Made by a program: the position numbers and the translations under genes. A stretch of DNA of 64,000 nucleotides. It comes from Pseudoalteromonas sp. T1lg23B (lineage in GTDB: Bacteria > Pseudomonadota > Gammaproteobacteria > Enterobacterales > Alteromonadaceae). The DNA lies in NCBI RefSeq assembly GCF_002964665.1, contig NZ_PQBZ01000002.1, positions 248,001 through 312,000 of the forward strand, given 5' to 3'. Positions 1-9,950 of this stretch are shown here, in pieces. Each line of letters begins with the position of its first letter. The first letter of the stretch is position 1. The notes under the pieces were generated by a model. That model was not told the DNA's origin. It did no database searches and saw only the letters and a list, made by a program, of their open reading frames with translations.

Positions 1-1396
1 TAATTGTTTTGCTTGGCCAAATGAGGTGTTTACTCACCAGCAATGCACTGACTAATAGTAGTGAAGCGATACCCCACAGCGCGGTTTTTAGCAATCCGCT
101 AGTTTGTTGGCTTTGCCAATGATGTAAATATAGAGCTGTCGCAAGCATCAGGCCACTGGCGAGCCACAGGATAATATCAAAGTCGACAATACGTTCTAGC
201 AGTATCAACGGAACCACCAGCATGATGAAGCCAAATAACGTTTTTACTTGTTCCATCCACGCGCCCGCTTTTGGTAATAACTTGCCGCCGGATGTGCCCA
301 GCAGCAGTAAGGGTAAACCCATTCCTAAGCTCAGAGCGTACAGCGTAATACCGCCAATAAAATAGTCACCACTTTGTGCAACATAAAGCAGCGCAGCCGA
401 AAGTGGGGCGGTGGTACATGGCGAAGCAATTAAACCTGAAAGCACGCCCATAGAGAACACGCCTAGATAATTGCCCCCTTTTTGTTGATTACTGATAGCT
501 GTAAGTCGACTCATTATGCCGCTGGGTAACTTAATTTCGTACCAGCCAAACATCGCCATAGCCAATAATACAAACAACAAACTAAAACTAATGAGTACAG
601 CAGGGTGCTGAATATAGCCTTGTACCTGTCCACCTAAGGCTGCTACCACAAGTCCAAGTAGTGCGTAGGTTACCGCCATCCCTTGTACATAAACAAATGA
701 CAATGAGAACGCACGCTTGGTAGATAGCCCTTTTTGCCCTGCTATGAGGCTAGATAAAATGGGGAACATAGGAAAGACACAAGGCGTAAATGCTAGACCA
801 ACGCCTACCATAAAGAAGATAGCTAAATTCGCCATTAAACTTTGGTTTGCGAGGCGCTCTGTAAAAGAGAGGTCTTCATCGGAAGACGTTGCTTCTTTAT
901 TTGTATCGGTTTTCGTTGCTTGAGCATGAGCAGCAGGTTTTCCACTATCTTGTACTATCGCCAGTGGCGACAAGGGAACGGTGATCACTTCAGGAGGGTA
1001 ACAGAGCCCAGCCTCAGCACAACCTTGATAGCGGATTTTTACCACCGCATCATCACCAATATTACTGAGTTTTGATACCACTGAAAATGAATCAAAGTAT
1101 ACTTGAGTCCTACCAAAAAACTCATCTTCAATCTCGACACCGTCGGCATACTCGCCCACGCTGATATCCGCGTTTTTGGCGATGATCTCTACTTTCTTTT
1201 TATATAAGTAATAGCCTGGTGCTATATCCCATCCAGTGAATAAAATATTGCCCTGCTGGTTAAAATCAAATTTAAAAGCTTTATCGACGGGCAAGAAGGT
1301 GTCTTGCTGTGGAGCTAGTAAGCTATTCAAAACATCATTATTGGCCTGTGCTGGTAACAGCCATATAAGCGAGAAAACAAATAACAGCGCGCGCAT
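1..1396 (-). CDS. dsbD: Thiol:disulfide interchange protein DsbD (3' end outside window)
   Basis: Inner-membrane protein that passes electrons from cytoplasmic thioredoxin to periplasmic DsbC/DsbG-type partners. About 465 N-terminal residues are visible. They show a signal peptide (MRALLFVFSLIWLLPAQA), a periplasmic DsbD-alpha domain with its cysteine pair (GCAEAGLCYPP), and then the membrane domain with the two transmembrane cysteines in FTPCVFPMFP and SPCTTAPLS. The C-terminal thioredoxin-like domain lies beyond the window edge. The ATG at 1396-1394 overlaps the cutA stop by one base (TAATG on the minus strand), so the two genes are translationally coupled, as cutA-dsbD often are in gammaproteobacteria. 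The family assignment is firm; only the 3' end is missing. Confidence 0.95.
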   Translation of the reverse strand, partial: MRALLFVFSLIWLLPAQANNDVLNSLLAPQQDTFLPVDKAFKFDFNQQGNILFTGWDIAPGYYLYKKKVEIIAKNADISVGEYADGVEIEDEFFGRTQVYFDSFSVVSKLSNIGDDAVVKIRYQGCAEAGLCYPPEVITVPLSPLAIVQDSGKPAAHAQATKTDTNKEATSSDEDLSFTERLANQSLMANLAIFFMVGVGLAFTPCVFPMFPILSSLIAGQKGLSTKRAFSLSFVYVQGMAVTYALLGLVVAALGGQVQGYIQHPAVLISFSLLFVLLAMAMFGWYEIKLPSGIMSRLTAISNQQKGGNYLGVFSMGVLSGLIASPCTTAPLSAALLYVAQSGDYFIGGITLYALSLGMGLPLLLLGTSGGKLLPKAGAWMEQVKTLFGFIMLVVPLILLERIVDFDIILWLASGLMLATALYLHHWQSQQTSGLLKTALWGIASLLLVSALLVSKHLIWPSKTI

Positions 1397-1716
1397 TAAT
1401 TCAATACCTCGTCCATCCAGTGAAAGTAAGCAAGGTTGCCAGCGGTTACATCTAATACCTGAATTTCAGGTACTTCATAGCTGTGTAACTCTTTGATGGT
1501 TTGTATCACCTTACTTATTTTGTCTGATTTGGTTTTTATAAATAATTTAGTTTCCGTTTGTTGCACAACCTCGTTTTGCCACATATACACCGATTCTACG
1601 GCGGGCAAAATATTCACACAGGCAGCCAGTTTCTGGGTGATCAGCTGTTTGGCTAGCTGGCGAGCGTCATCTTGGTTTTCACAGGTCGTCAAAACCAACT
1701 TGTAATGGGGAGCCAT
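1396..1716 (-). CDS. cutA: Divalent-cation tolerance protein CutA
   Basis: Small trimeric protein of the CutA1 family, linked genetically to copper and divalent-metal tolerance in E. coli; its biochemical role is not settled. The 106 residues carry the family signature: LAACVNILPAVESVYMWQ, followed by E-x-K-x-x-IKT and a C-terminal YEVPEI segment. The length matches the family (about 105-115). It lies directly upstream of dsbD with a one-base overlap and is probably the first gene of that operon. Confidence 0.95.
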   Translation of the reverse strand: MAPHYKLVLTTCENQDDARQLAKQLITQKLAACVNILPAVESVYMWQNEVVQQTETKLFIKTKSDKISKVIQTIKELHSYEVPEIQVLDVTAGNLAYFHWMDEVLN

Positions 1717-1888
1717 GCTCTATTCCTTTAACAAAAATATGAACTTTCGCCATAGTAGCTCAAACTATCATCTATCCCAAGTGTCTATAGATGAAAGCAA
1801 AAATACCTAACTTAGCAATGTGGGGTCGTTTGTGCTTGAAATGAGACCGAGTCACCCATATTTAAGTTTCATTAAATTAGGAGAAAGT

Positions 1889-2389
1889 ATGTTTCGGATT
1901 TTATTTGTACTGTTTGTTGTGGTGCCGATCATTGAAATTGCGCTGCTTATTCAGGTCAGTGACATTATCGGCGGGTTTGCGACCATCGCCTTGGTGATCT
2001 TAACCGCAATGTTTGGTGCAAAGTTGGTAAAAACACAAGGGTTGAGTGCGTATAGCGACGTACAGGGGCAAATGGCCCGTGGTCAGATGCCCGCCAGAGA
2101 ATTATTTACGGGGCTGTGTGTGATCATCGCGGGCGTATTATTGATGACACCGGGAATCGTGACTGACGCCCTCGGATTTATGCTACTAACCCCAGCCATT
2201 CGCACAATGCTGGCGAAAACATTAATGAAACAGATGACGGTAAAAATGCACGCTACTATGCAGCGCTCGCAAAATGCTTACACAGAACATGAGCAGACAC
2301 CGCCATTTGAACACCATGATCAACAATCAAAGCAGTCAACCCAGCGCCCATCTAACACCATTGAAGGTGAGTACGAGCGAAAAGATTAA
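1889..2389 (+). CDS. fxsA: FxsA family membrane protein
   Basis: FxsA is a small inner-membrane protein known in E. coli for reducing exclusion of phage T7 by the F plasmid (PifA). The protein has 166 residues with hydrophobic segments near 2-22, 27-47 and 75-97 and the conserved start MFRILFVLFVVVPIIEIALL. The C-terminus is polar and Gln/His rich. I chose the ATG at 1889 because AGGAGA lies at 1879-1884 and the family begins here; an in-frame start at 1820 would add 23 residues with no membrane character. It sits just before groES, a common arrangement in gammaproteobacteria. Confidence 0.9.
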   Translation: MFRILFVLFVVVPIIEIALLIQVSDIIGGFATIALVILTAMFGAKLVKTQGLSAYSDVQGQMARGQMPARELFTGLCVIIAGVLLMTPGIVTDALGFMLLTPAIRTMLAKTLMKQMTVKMHATMQRSQNAYTEHEQTPPFEHHDQQSKQSTQRPSNTIEGEYERKD

Positions 2390-2408
2390 AAAAATTTTTA
2401 TTTTTTGA

Positions 2409-2438
2409 CTTGGGTTTTATAAGCCGCATCCCCATAAA
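2409..2438 (+). promoter_or_regulatory. Putative sigma32 (heat-shock) promoter of groES-groEL
   Basis: CTTGGG at 2409-2414 and CCCCATAAAT starting at 2430 are separated by 15 nt. This resembles the sigma32 consensus (CTTGAAA, 13-15 nt, CCCCATnTA) and lies about 65 bp before the groES start. No CIRCE-type inverted repeat was seen. Reading is by eye against the known consensus. Confidence 0.7.
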
Positions 2439-2504
2439 TGATGGCAACTTAGTTTTAAAGAATTTTTCTGTAGTTGTTCAGAAACTGTTAGGAGAACATA
2501 ACAA

Positions 2505-2792
2505 ATGAACATTCGTCCTTTACATGATCGCGTAATCATCAAGCGTCTTGAAGAAGAAACAAAATCTGCTGGCGGTATTGTATTAACTGGCTCTGCCGCA
2601 GAAAAGTCAACTCGTGGTGAAGTTATCGCTGTAGGTAATGGCCGCGTGCTAGACAATGGTGAAGTAAGAGCGCTAGAAGTAAAAGCGGGCGACACCGTGC
2701 TATTTGGCTCTTATGTTGAAAAAACTGAAAAGATCGAAGGTCAAGAGTACCTGATCATGCGTGAAGATAACATTTTGGGCATTGTAGGCTAA
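2505..2792 (+). CDS. groES: Co-chaperonin GroES
   Basis: The heptameric lid of the GroEL chaperonin, acting in the cytoplasm to close the folding chamber. It has 95 residues, begins [20 protein letters not shown], contains the mobile loop [15 protein letters not shown] and ends with [15 protein letters not shown]. The length is normal. A good ribosome binding site (TTAGGAG) precedes it. It is followed after 51 nt by groEL and is expected to be co-transcribed from the heat-shock promoter. Confidence 0.98.
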   Translation: MNIRPLHDRVIIKRLEEETKSAGGIVLTGSAAEKSTRGEVIAVGNGRVLDNGEVRALEVKAGDTVLFGSYVEKTEKIEGQEYLIMREDNILGIVG

Positions 2793-2831
2793 TCCTACTT
2801 TTCACTTTTCAAATTAACCAAATTTAAATAG

Positions 2832-4489
<1,658 letters not shown>

Positions 4490-4490
<1 letters not shown>

Positions 4491-4950
4491 TGCGACGAGA
4501 GTCGCGTAGGTCGCTAACCTAGCAGGCTACACCGTAAGCAAGTACTTATGTACTTGCTCACCCACCTGCAAAAATTAGTAGTCGAAATCCGTTGGTCGGA
4601 TCGCACAATCCGATCAACGGCATTCTCGAAAGAGAAGGTTCGCCTGATCGTTATTGTCGGTCAGCATAAAGAAAATGGGCGCAAAGTGTTAATGTCTGCG
4701 CTGCCCTCAACACGTAGGTATCTAGAAGCATAGTCTTTTGTGCGAAAGGGAAAAAGAACGGCGGCGTAAGCCTGCCGACAATTTTAACCTTCGAGGATAC
4801 TCCCGTCTGCTTGCCACTTCTGGCACGACTTATTGGAATTTTGCTGCTGGAGCGATCTCCGGCGTAAGCTGTTGTAGTTATTGTCTCACCGCTTTGCTTC
4901 GGCATTTCGGTAGCGAGACCTGTTATACGGCTAACAGTAGCCTAGGGATA
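4490..4950 (+). other. Structured 461-nt segment with its own group II-like 5' end
   Basis: No plausible gene; dense RNA structure instead. It begins GTGCGACGAGAG, nearly the same as GTGCGATGAGGG at 4951. Hairpins seen: 4492-4505 (GAGA loop), 4537-4558 (9 bp, TTAT loop), 4589-4620 (13 bp), 4623-4636 (GAAA loop), 4759-4777 (GTAA loop) and one near 4920-4936. GNRA tetraloops and the GTGCG start suggest domain I of a group II intron. It has no EBS1 that would pair with the groEL exon and no domain V. It is either an enlarged domain I or the 5' part of a second intron. Confidence 0.55.
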
Positions 4951-5547
4951 GTGCGATGAGGGTAACCCCATGGTGCAAAGCTTCCTGACAATGTACCCCT
5001 GTGTAAACGGTGTCTTAACTCGTGAGAGTGGGCATAGTTGGCTAACAATAAGCTGGCTGGGGGCTAGGCTGGGCAATATGGTTAACGTAAGTGAACTGTT
5101 GATAAATACCGTCAACCGCAAAGAGCGAAATATTGTTGATACGCTCTGACCAAAAGGTACGTGGTCGGTTAATCCTTTTACATCTGGGATTACGCCGTCT
5201 TATGACCACCGGTAGATAGACAGAACCTACGTTGCTCGTGTAACTGCAATGGAACTCGGTAAGCCCGATTATGCGCCTAATTGCTGGTAACAGTAACACA
5301 GGCAGGCAATCCGTAAGGAGCGCTGTTGGATAAGCGGGTAAAGGATGTCTGACCAAGCGAAGGCTGAACTGTAATGGTTCGGATAGGGGTTCTAACTTTG
5401 CCCTAACTCGAAAGAGTGCCAAATTCAGACTGGTCTTTAATCGTGTGAAGGCGTGTAAAGCCATCTAACAAATTAACCCAAGCGGGGATTAGCTATCCCC
5501 GTAAGGGCTTGGCTTTTCTCCATTTTGTGGTTATGGAGGAAAGCAAG
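4951..5547 (+). other. Group II intron ribozyme domains I-III
   Basis: About 600 nt of non-coding RNA between GTGCGATGAGGG and the start of the maturase, the usual length for domains I-III of a bacterial group II intron. A long stem, GTGGTC (5161-5166) with GACCAC (5204-5209) and inner AATCC/GGATT, exposes the loop TTTTACATCTG, which holds the EBS1 candidate TACATC. A GTGA tetraloop hairpin (ACTC/GAGT) near 5020 and a hairpin near 5480-5516 that probably begins domain IV are also visible. Domain boundaries were not folded by computer. Confidence 0.7.
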
Positions 5548-7209
5548 ATGAGTACGGAATGTATGTTCCATGTACCTGCGTTCTCCCACCAAGCAAACAG
5601 CTGGCATACCATTGATTGGTATTCGGTTGAGCGCAAGGTGAGAGGGCTACAAGTACGGTTCGCGAAGGCGACGAAGCAGCAACAGTGGCGCAAGGTGAAA
5701 GCCCTGCAACGCATGTTGGTGCGCTCGTTTGCTGCCAAGGCATTGGCAGTTAAACGGGTAACTGAAAATCGAGGCAAAAGGACTGCCGGTGTCGATGGGG
5801 AGTTATGGAGTACACCTGAGAGTAAATGGCTGGCGCTATTTCGATTAACGCGTAAGGGCTATAAGCCCAAACCGTTGAGGCGAGTTTATATTCCTAAAGC
5901 GAACGGCAAGCGTCGACCGCTTGGGATACCGACTATGCTCGACAGAGCCATGCAGGCGTTATACCTGCTGGCGCTAGAGCCAGTGTCGGAAACCACCGCA
6001 GACAGAAACAGCTATGGCTTTCGTCCAATGCGCTCAACGGCAGATGCGATTGAGCAATGTTTTGTGAATCTCAGTCGCAAGCATTCTGCCAAATGGGTGT
6101 TAGAGGGGGATATTAAAGGGTGCTTCGATAACATCAGTCATGACTGGCTACTCGCCAATATTCCATTGGATAAACGAGTACTCGGAAAATGGCTGAAAGC
6201 CGGTTACATGGAATCCGGTAAATTGAATCCGACTGAAGCAGGGACACCGCAAGGGGGAATTATTTCTCCTGTGTTGGCCAATATGGCCCTTGATGGTTTG
6301 GAAGTGGTGCTTGAATCCCATTTCGGGAAGAAAAACACTAAAGCCAGCTACAAGACCAAGGTCAACTATGTGCGATATGCAGATGACTTCATTATTACTG
6401 GTATCTCGCAAGAGTTGCTGGAAGATGAAGTAAAACCTCTCGTTGAAGCCTTCATGGCGGAACGAAGGCTGACGCTGTCGCCGGAAAAAACGGTGATAAC
6501 CCATATTGACGAAGGGTTCGACTTTTTGGGACAGAACTTACGCAAGTACAAAGGCAAGCTTTTAATAAAGCCGAGCCGAAAGAACCTGCGGACGTTCCTC
6601 CATAAAGTCAGAGACTTAATTAACGGAAACAAAACGGTGACGGCTGGTTTGCTGATATACATGCTCAATCCTGTACTTCGGGGCTGGGCTAACTATCACA
6701 GACATATAGTTGCCAAAGAAACCTTTAATTATGTTGATTATCGGGTTTGGAAAATGCTTTGGAAGTGGTGCCGACGGCGGCATAAAAATCGTCGCTTTCA
6801 CTGGGTTAAGTCTAAATACTTTAAAACAGTGGGCAAACGCAACTGGGTATTTTCCGGTAAATGGGAGGAGTCGAAAATGCTTCGCCTGTTCTCATGTAAC
6901 GATGTGGTGATAAAGCGACATACCAAGATAAAAGCAGAGGCTAATCCTTATGACTTGGCATTTGAGGAATACTTCGAGCAGCGCTTAGAGCGAGCTTGGC
7001 GTGAATCAATGCAAGGCAAACGTAAAGTCTTATCGCTTTGGCTCAGACAGCAGCAATGCTGCGTCATGTGCCGTCATAAAATTACCAAAGAGACGGGATG
7101 GAATATTCATCATATCGTGGAAAGGGTCAAAGGCGGAACTGATGAAATGAGCAATTTAGTATTGTTGCACCCTAATTGTCATAGGCAACTACATTGCATG
7201 GATATATAA
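5548..7209 (+). CDS. ltrA: Group II intron-encoded reverse transcriptase/maturase with HNH endonuclease
   Basis: Multifunctional protein that helps the intron splice, nicks the DNA target and copies the intron RNA into it. It has 553 residues. An N-terminal RT domain has the KRTAGVDGE block and the catalytic YADD at residues 277-280. A domain X/maturase region follows ([14 protein letters not shown]), then a C-terminal HNH nuclease with CVMC at about 505-508, NIHHI and [14 protein letters not shown]. All parts look complete and uninterrupted, so the element may still be active. I chose the ATG at 5548 because GGAGGA at 5535-5540 is well spaced; an upstream start at 5509 is less likely. The subclass (probably a bacterial IIB or chloroplast-like lineage) is an inference. 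ltrA is used as the generic family symbol. Confidence 0.93.
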   Translation: MSTECMFHVPAFSHQANSWHTIDWYSVERKVRGLQVRFAKATKQQQWRKVKALQRMLVRSFAAKALAVKRVTENRGKRTAGVDGELWSTPESKWLALFRLTRKGYKPKPLRRVYIPKANGKRRPLGIPTMLDRAMQALYLLALEPVSETTADRNSYGFRPMRSTADAIEQCFVNLSRKHSAKWVLEGDIKGCFDNISHDWLLANIPLDKRVLGKWLKAGYMESGKLNPTEAGTPQGGIISPVLANMALDGLEVVLESHFGKKNTKASYKTKVNYVRYADDFIITGISQELLEDEVKPLVEAFMAERRLTLSPEKTVITHIDEGFDFLGQNLRKYKGKLLIKPSRKNLRTFLHKVRDLINGNKTVTAGLLIYMLNPVLRGWANYHRHIVAKETFNYVDYRVWKMLWKWCRRRHKNRRFHWVKSKYFKTVGKRNWVFSGKWEESKMLRLFSCNDVVIKRHTKIKAEANPYDLAFEEYFEQRLERAWRESMQGKRKVLSLWLRQQQCCVMCRHKITKETGWNIHHIVERVKGGTDEMSNLVLLHPNCHRQLHCMDI

Positions 7210-7244
7210 ACACTATGTTTTTATATACACCGTATATATAGTGT
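7210..7244 (+). other. AT-rich hairpin just after the maturase stop
   Basis: ACACTA (7210-7215) pairs with TAGTGT (7239-7244), and inside it TATATAC (7222-7228) pairs with GTATATA (7232-7238). It immediately follows the maturase stop and marks the change to an AT-rich stretch leading to the DUF2188 gene. It could end maturase transcription or mark the edge of a later insertion. Confidence 0.45.
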
Positions 7245-7350
7245 CTTTGCGTTGTTTTTGGTCTATATGTTGAGTTTTTTGAATCTTGTACTACGCTTAT
7301 TAATGTGGTGTTTGCCATTTATAAAGTTAACAAGCTAAAAGGATCCTGTT

Positions 7351-7578
7351 ATGGGAAAAAATCAACATGTTGTAAAACGTCCAGAAGGTTGGGCTGTGAG
7401 AGGAGAGAATAACTCACGTGATACTTCTCTTCATCGCACTCAAGAAGATGCAAGAAAGGCTGCTCGAGAAATTGCTATTAACCAAAAGAGTGAAGTAGTT
7501 ATCCATAGACCAAATGGTCAAATTAGAGATAAAGACTCTTACGGTAACGATCCTTGTCCGCCAAGGGACAAGAAGTAA
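7351..7578 (+). CDS. DUF2188 domain protein carried inside intron domain IV
   Basis: Small 75-residue basic protein of the DUF2188 family, whose function is unknown. The hallmark residues are present: GWAVRGENNSRDTSLHRTQ, then AAREIAINQKSEVVIHRPNG and a C-terminal RDKDSYGNDPCPP. The start is supported by AAAAGGA at 7337-7343, seven bases before the ATG. It lies between the maturase stop and domain V, on the intron sense strand, so it is physically part of the intron. Its surroundings are more AT-rich than the rest of the intron, suggesting later acquisition. DUF2188 proteins also occur outside introns; no link to splicing or mobility is known to me. Confidence 0.75.
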   Translation: MGKNQHVVKRPEGWAVRGENNSRDTSLHRTQEDARKAAREIAINQKSEVVIHRPNGQIRDKDSYGNDPCPPRDKK

Positions 7579-7630
7579 TTTCCAGCTTCGGTTCGCCGGT
7601 CTGTACTCAGGTACTGGCTTATAAAGGCTT

Positions 7631-7705
7631 GAGCCGTATGCGGGGAAACTCGCTCGTACGGTTCTTAGGGGGCGGCGGTGCAGTAATGCACTGCTGCTAC
7701 CCGAC
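7631..7705 (+). other. Group II intron domains V and VI
   Basis: Domain V (7631-7664) is canonical. Nine outer base pairs join GAGCCGTAT to GTACGGTTC, with the AGC triad at 7632-7634. A two-base bulge sits at 7654-7655, and the inner stem GCGGG/CTCGC closes a GAAA loop. Domain VI follows as a GC-rich hairpin with loop GTAA. An A at 7699, seventh base from the 3' end, is the likely branch point. The intron ends in AC at 7705. This is the strongest evidence that the element is a group II intron. Confidence 0.9.
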
Positions 7706-7747
7706 ATAAACATCACCTCCTAAGCACTAAACGCTTTTTAGGAAAAC

Positions 7748-7774
7748 CCTAACAGTTTGATGTTAGGTTTTTTT
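7748..7774 (+). terminator. groES-groEL operon terminator (downstream of the intron)
   Basis: CCTAACA (7748-7754), loop GTTTGA, TGTTAGG (7761-7767), then seven T. A rho-independent terminator that would originally have followed groEL by about 40 bp and is now separated from it by the intron. The 7775-8052 stretch beyond it is AT-rich with no gene that I can support. Confidence 0.85.
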
Positions 7775-8052
7775 GTGCCTGAAATGTGGAAAAGCTTCAT
7801 TATTTGGGTGGGATTAGAGTGGGGGTTAAAAGGTATTGATTCTATAAAATCAATAATGAGAATAAATTATCTTATTGAAATTTTTATTAAAAATAATGAT
7901 TTGGCGCAAGGTGATGCAATTTTACGCTTTAGAGTACTCGCACTTTTGTTCAATTAGGGTACACTGGGCATACCGCTTTCAGGTATACTTTTCTGTAAAT
8001 GGTACATCTGAATTTATCCAATTTTCAAAAACAGTTATATGGAGCTAATTGA

Positions 8053-8811
8053 GTGAAACTTGTTTTAAATGCCTGTTTTGTTACTTTCATTATTCTTTTT
8101 TTTGCGGTTATTCCAAACGCAAATGCAAACAACTTCAAGCTAAATAAATCGCGTATTGTTTTTGAGCAAGATGATCGCAGAGCGGAATTAAAGATTTATA
8201 ACGAATCTAACAAGTTACAAAGTTATAGGATCCTGTTGACTGAAATGGAAATGAATCAAGAGGGTAACCTAGTACCGGTAGAGGAATATCCCTATTCTGC
8301 GAAAAAGTATTTACGTGTCGGTCCGCGGGTTGTGCGGGATATTCCACCAAACAGCTTCGCACGTATCAAATTGATCAAAAAAGGGGTTAAAGAGCGTGGT
8401 GAGTTTCGCTCTCATCTACTCATAGAGGCAATAAAATCAGAGGTAGCGAAGCAAGTGGCGGGCGTTTTTATTCAGCCTAACGTCAAATATGTGATCCCGG
8501 TGTTTGTACGCAATTACCCCGATGAAGAAAAGGCCAACGTTGTACTAGAAAAGCACTTTGTAGACAAAGAGACAAATACATTATCACTGGCGTTTAAACG
8601 TGAAGGCTTAGGTTCATATAGTGGCAACTTAGTTGTGAAAGATATGAGCGGAAAAGAATTGTATCGTGTTAATCAAGTGAGTATTTACCCAGAGTTACAG
8701 CAAAGAACTTTTAATACCACCATTTCTGCGGATGAGTCAAAACAGCCTTTATCGGTTGTATTTGAAAGCCTTGAACAAGGTAATGAGATTCAATTTCAAT
8801 CAAATATTTAA
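8053..8811 (+). CDS. PapD-like periplasmic chaperone of an alternate chaperone-usher locus
   Basis: Predicted periplasmic chaperone that stabilises pilus subunits before they reach the usher. It has 252 residues with a signal peptide (hydrophobic 4-21, ending NANA) and an N-terminal immunoglobulin-like domain (LNKSRIVFEQDDRRAELKIYN). The PapD-type VGPRVVRDIPPNSFARIKL stretch follows, then a second domain. The start is a GTG with GGAG eight bases upstream. It is the first gene of a tight four-gene set; its stop overlaps the next start (TAATG). Gene order (chaperone, subunit, subunit, usher) recalls CooB-CooA-CooC of CS1 pili rather than the classical type 1 order. The family assignment is by motif reading only. 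Confidence 0.75.
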   Translation: MKLVLNACFVTFIILFFAVIPNANANNFKLNKSRIVFEQDDRRAELKIYNESNKLQSYRILLTEMEMNQEGNLVPVEEYPYSAKKYLRVGPRVVRDIPPNSFARIKLIKKGVKERGEFRSHLLIEAIKSEVAKQVAGVFIQPNVKYVIPVFVRNYPDEEKANVVLEKHFVDKETNTLSLAFKREGLGSYSGNLVVKDMSGKELYRVNQVSIYPELQQRTFNTTISADESKQPLSVVFESLEQGNEIQFQSNI

Positions 8812-9338
8812 TGTGCTTGGATAATATGGATGTGAGCAGCATGAGAAAAATAATACCACTTGTATTTTTAGCTTTTATGGTCGCAAAGAACGTGAGCGCC
8901 AGAGAGTTCGGTACCAATGTTAACTTTGAAGCGCAAAATACCCCATTAGAAATCACAGAGCGAAAATCGATGGAGTTTCCCGATTTGGTTGCTGATAACG
9001 CAACCAGAAACGGCGCGAAGTGTGAAGTCTATGGTGTTGTTAATTCAGGTACTAATGAAACGTCTCTTTGTCCTGGGCAAATTGGCCGCATGGGGGAATT
9101 CAAAATTTCTGGTGCGCCAAATGGGACAGTGACTGTAACCCATACGGCTGATCAGACCATTAACGGGTTAAGATTTTCAACCAATTCGAGTGCACAACCT
9201 GTACTCAAACCACTGACTTTAGATTTGAAAGGGGAAGCGACATTCTTTGCGGGTGGCGTTATTACCTTGGTTGACAAAAGTGCTACACAAACGAATTCTT
9301 ACCAGTTTTTCTACGATGTGTCTGTGGCATATCAATAA
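8811..9338 (+). CDS. DUF4402-type secreted subunit (probable pilin-like)
   Basis: Predicted exported structural subunit. It has 175 residues with a hydrophobic signal (MRKIIPLVFLAFMVAKNVSA from residue 11), then a domain with FPDLVADNATRNGAKCEVYG and a second cysteine in SLCPG. These are the two conserved cysteines and N-x-A-x-x-G-A-x-C pattern shared with the next gene. It ends in an aromatic FFYDVSVAYQ, a possible C-terminal strand. The ATG at 8811 overlaps the chaperone stop; ATG 8841 would give a more typical signal peptide. It is a paralogue of the following gene, so the locus has two related subunits. Confidence 0.65.
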   Translation: MCLDNMDVSSMRKIIPLVFLAFMVAKNVSAREFGTNVNFEAQNTPLEITERKSMEFPDLVADNATRNGAKCEVYGVVNSGTNETSLCPGQIGRMGEFKISGAPNGTVTVTHTADQTINGLRFSTNSSAQPVLKPLTLDLKGEATFFAGGVITLVDKSATQTNSYQFFYDVSVAYQ

Positions 9339-9372
9339 CACCAAAACACCAAAACATTAAAAAGGAATCAAA

Positions 9373-9876
9373 ATGAAAAAACTACTCATGACAGCTTCAT
9401 TGCTTACTTTGTCAGGTTTAGCTTGTGCGCAGGAATACACAATTGATGTCAATTTACAGGTTGAGGAAGTTGCACTGGGTTATCGTGAAACTCAACTGTT
9501 AAAATTCCCACCGCTGACTGTAAACCGTGCGACAGATGATGGTGCATATTGCAATGCGCACTATTTACAGCCAAACGTGATTACATCGGCTGAACAATCA
9601 CTTTGTTTTAGAGCGACAGAAGGCCAATCGGCACTGTTTACGCTTGAAGGTGTACCTCATGCAGATATTACATGGCACGCATCTGCACCAGAGCAAACAG
9701 TTGATGGTTTGAGCTTCTCTATTTACGATTCATCGGTTAAAAGTGGCAAGCTAAATAGCGATGGTGAATTGGTTGTTAACTTCTTAGGTCAAATCAGACT
9801 AACAGATAAAGAAGCTGCACTACAAGCTGAAGGTGCAAAACAGTTTACCTACGACTTTGTTGCCGCTTATCAATAA
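9373..9876 (+). CDS. DUF4402-type secreted subunit (probable major pilin-like)
   Basis: Exported protein of 167 residues with a clean signal peptide (MKKLLMTASLLTLSGLACA). The mature part repeats the plan of the upstream gene: FPPLTVNRATDDGAYCNAHY, a second cysteine in SLCF, and a C-terminus (FTYDFVAAYQ) like that of its neighbour. It has a good AAGGA ribosome site and is separated from the usher gene by a 9-bp hairpin, which would allow higher expression of this subunit. The function as pilus or surface-filament subunit is inferred from context and from the DUF4402 resemblance. Confidence 0.65.
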   Translation: MKKLLMTASLLTLSGLACAQEYTIDVNLQVEEVALGYRETQLLKFPPLTVNRATDDGAYCNAHYLQPNVITSAEQSLCFRATEGQSALFTLEGVPHADITWHASAPEQTVDGLSFSIYDSSVKSGKLNSDGELVVNFLGQIRLTDKEAALQAEGAKQFTYDFVAAYQ

Positions 9877-9886
9877 ATTAGACATA

Positions 9887-9910
9887 GCTAGTGGAGAACA
9901 CTCCACTAGC
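9887..9910 (+). promoter_or_regulatory. Intra-operon hairpin between pilin-like and usher genes
   Basis: GCTAGTGGA (9887-9895), loop GAACAC, TCCACTAGC (9902-9910): a perfect 9-bp inverted repeat lying 11 bases after the subunit stop. It lacks a strong T run, so it may act as a partial terminator or as a 3' RNA-stabilising hairpin. It occupies the possible GTG start at 9891 of the usher gene, arguing for a later usher start. Confidence 0.6.
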
Positions 9911-9950
9911 ACTTTTGATCAACTCATTCCCAACCTTTCCTAACGCGAAC

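Noticed and set aside
4548-4959. Plus-strand short open frames within the 461-nt leader of the intron
   Set aside because: They cross strong hairpins, have no ribosome site and resemble no protein. The stretch is better explained as structured RNA.
5042-5464. Minus-strand open frame of 140 codons within the intron's non-coding 5' region
   Set aside because: It lies antisense across domain I-III RNA with no ribosome site and no recognisable protein pattern. Open frames are common in structured GC-rich RNA.
7757-7957. Open frame of 66 codons just after the groEL terminator
   Set aside because: It starts inside the terminator hairpin, has no ribosome site, and its composition is AT-rich and not protein-like.
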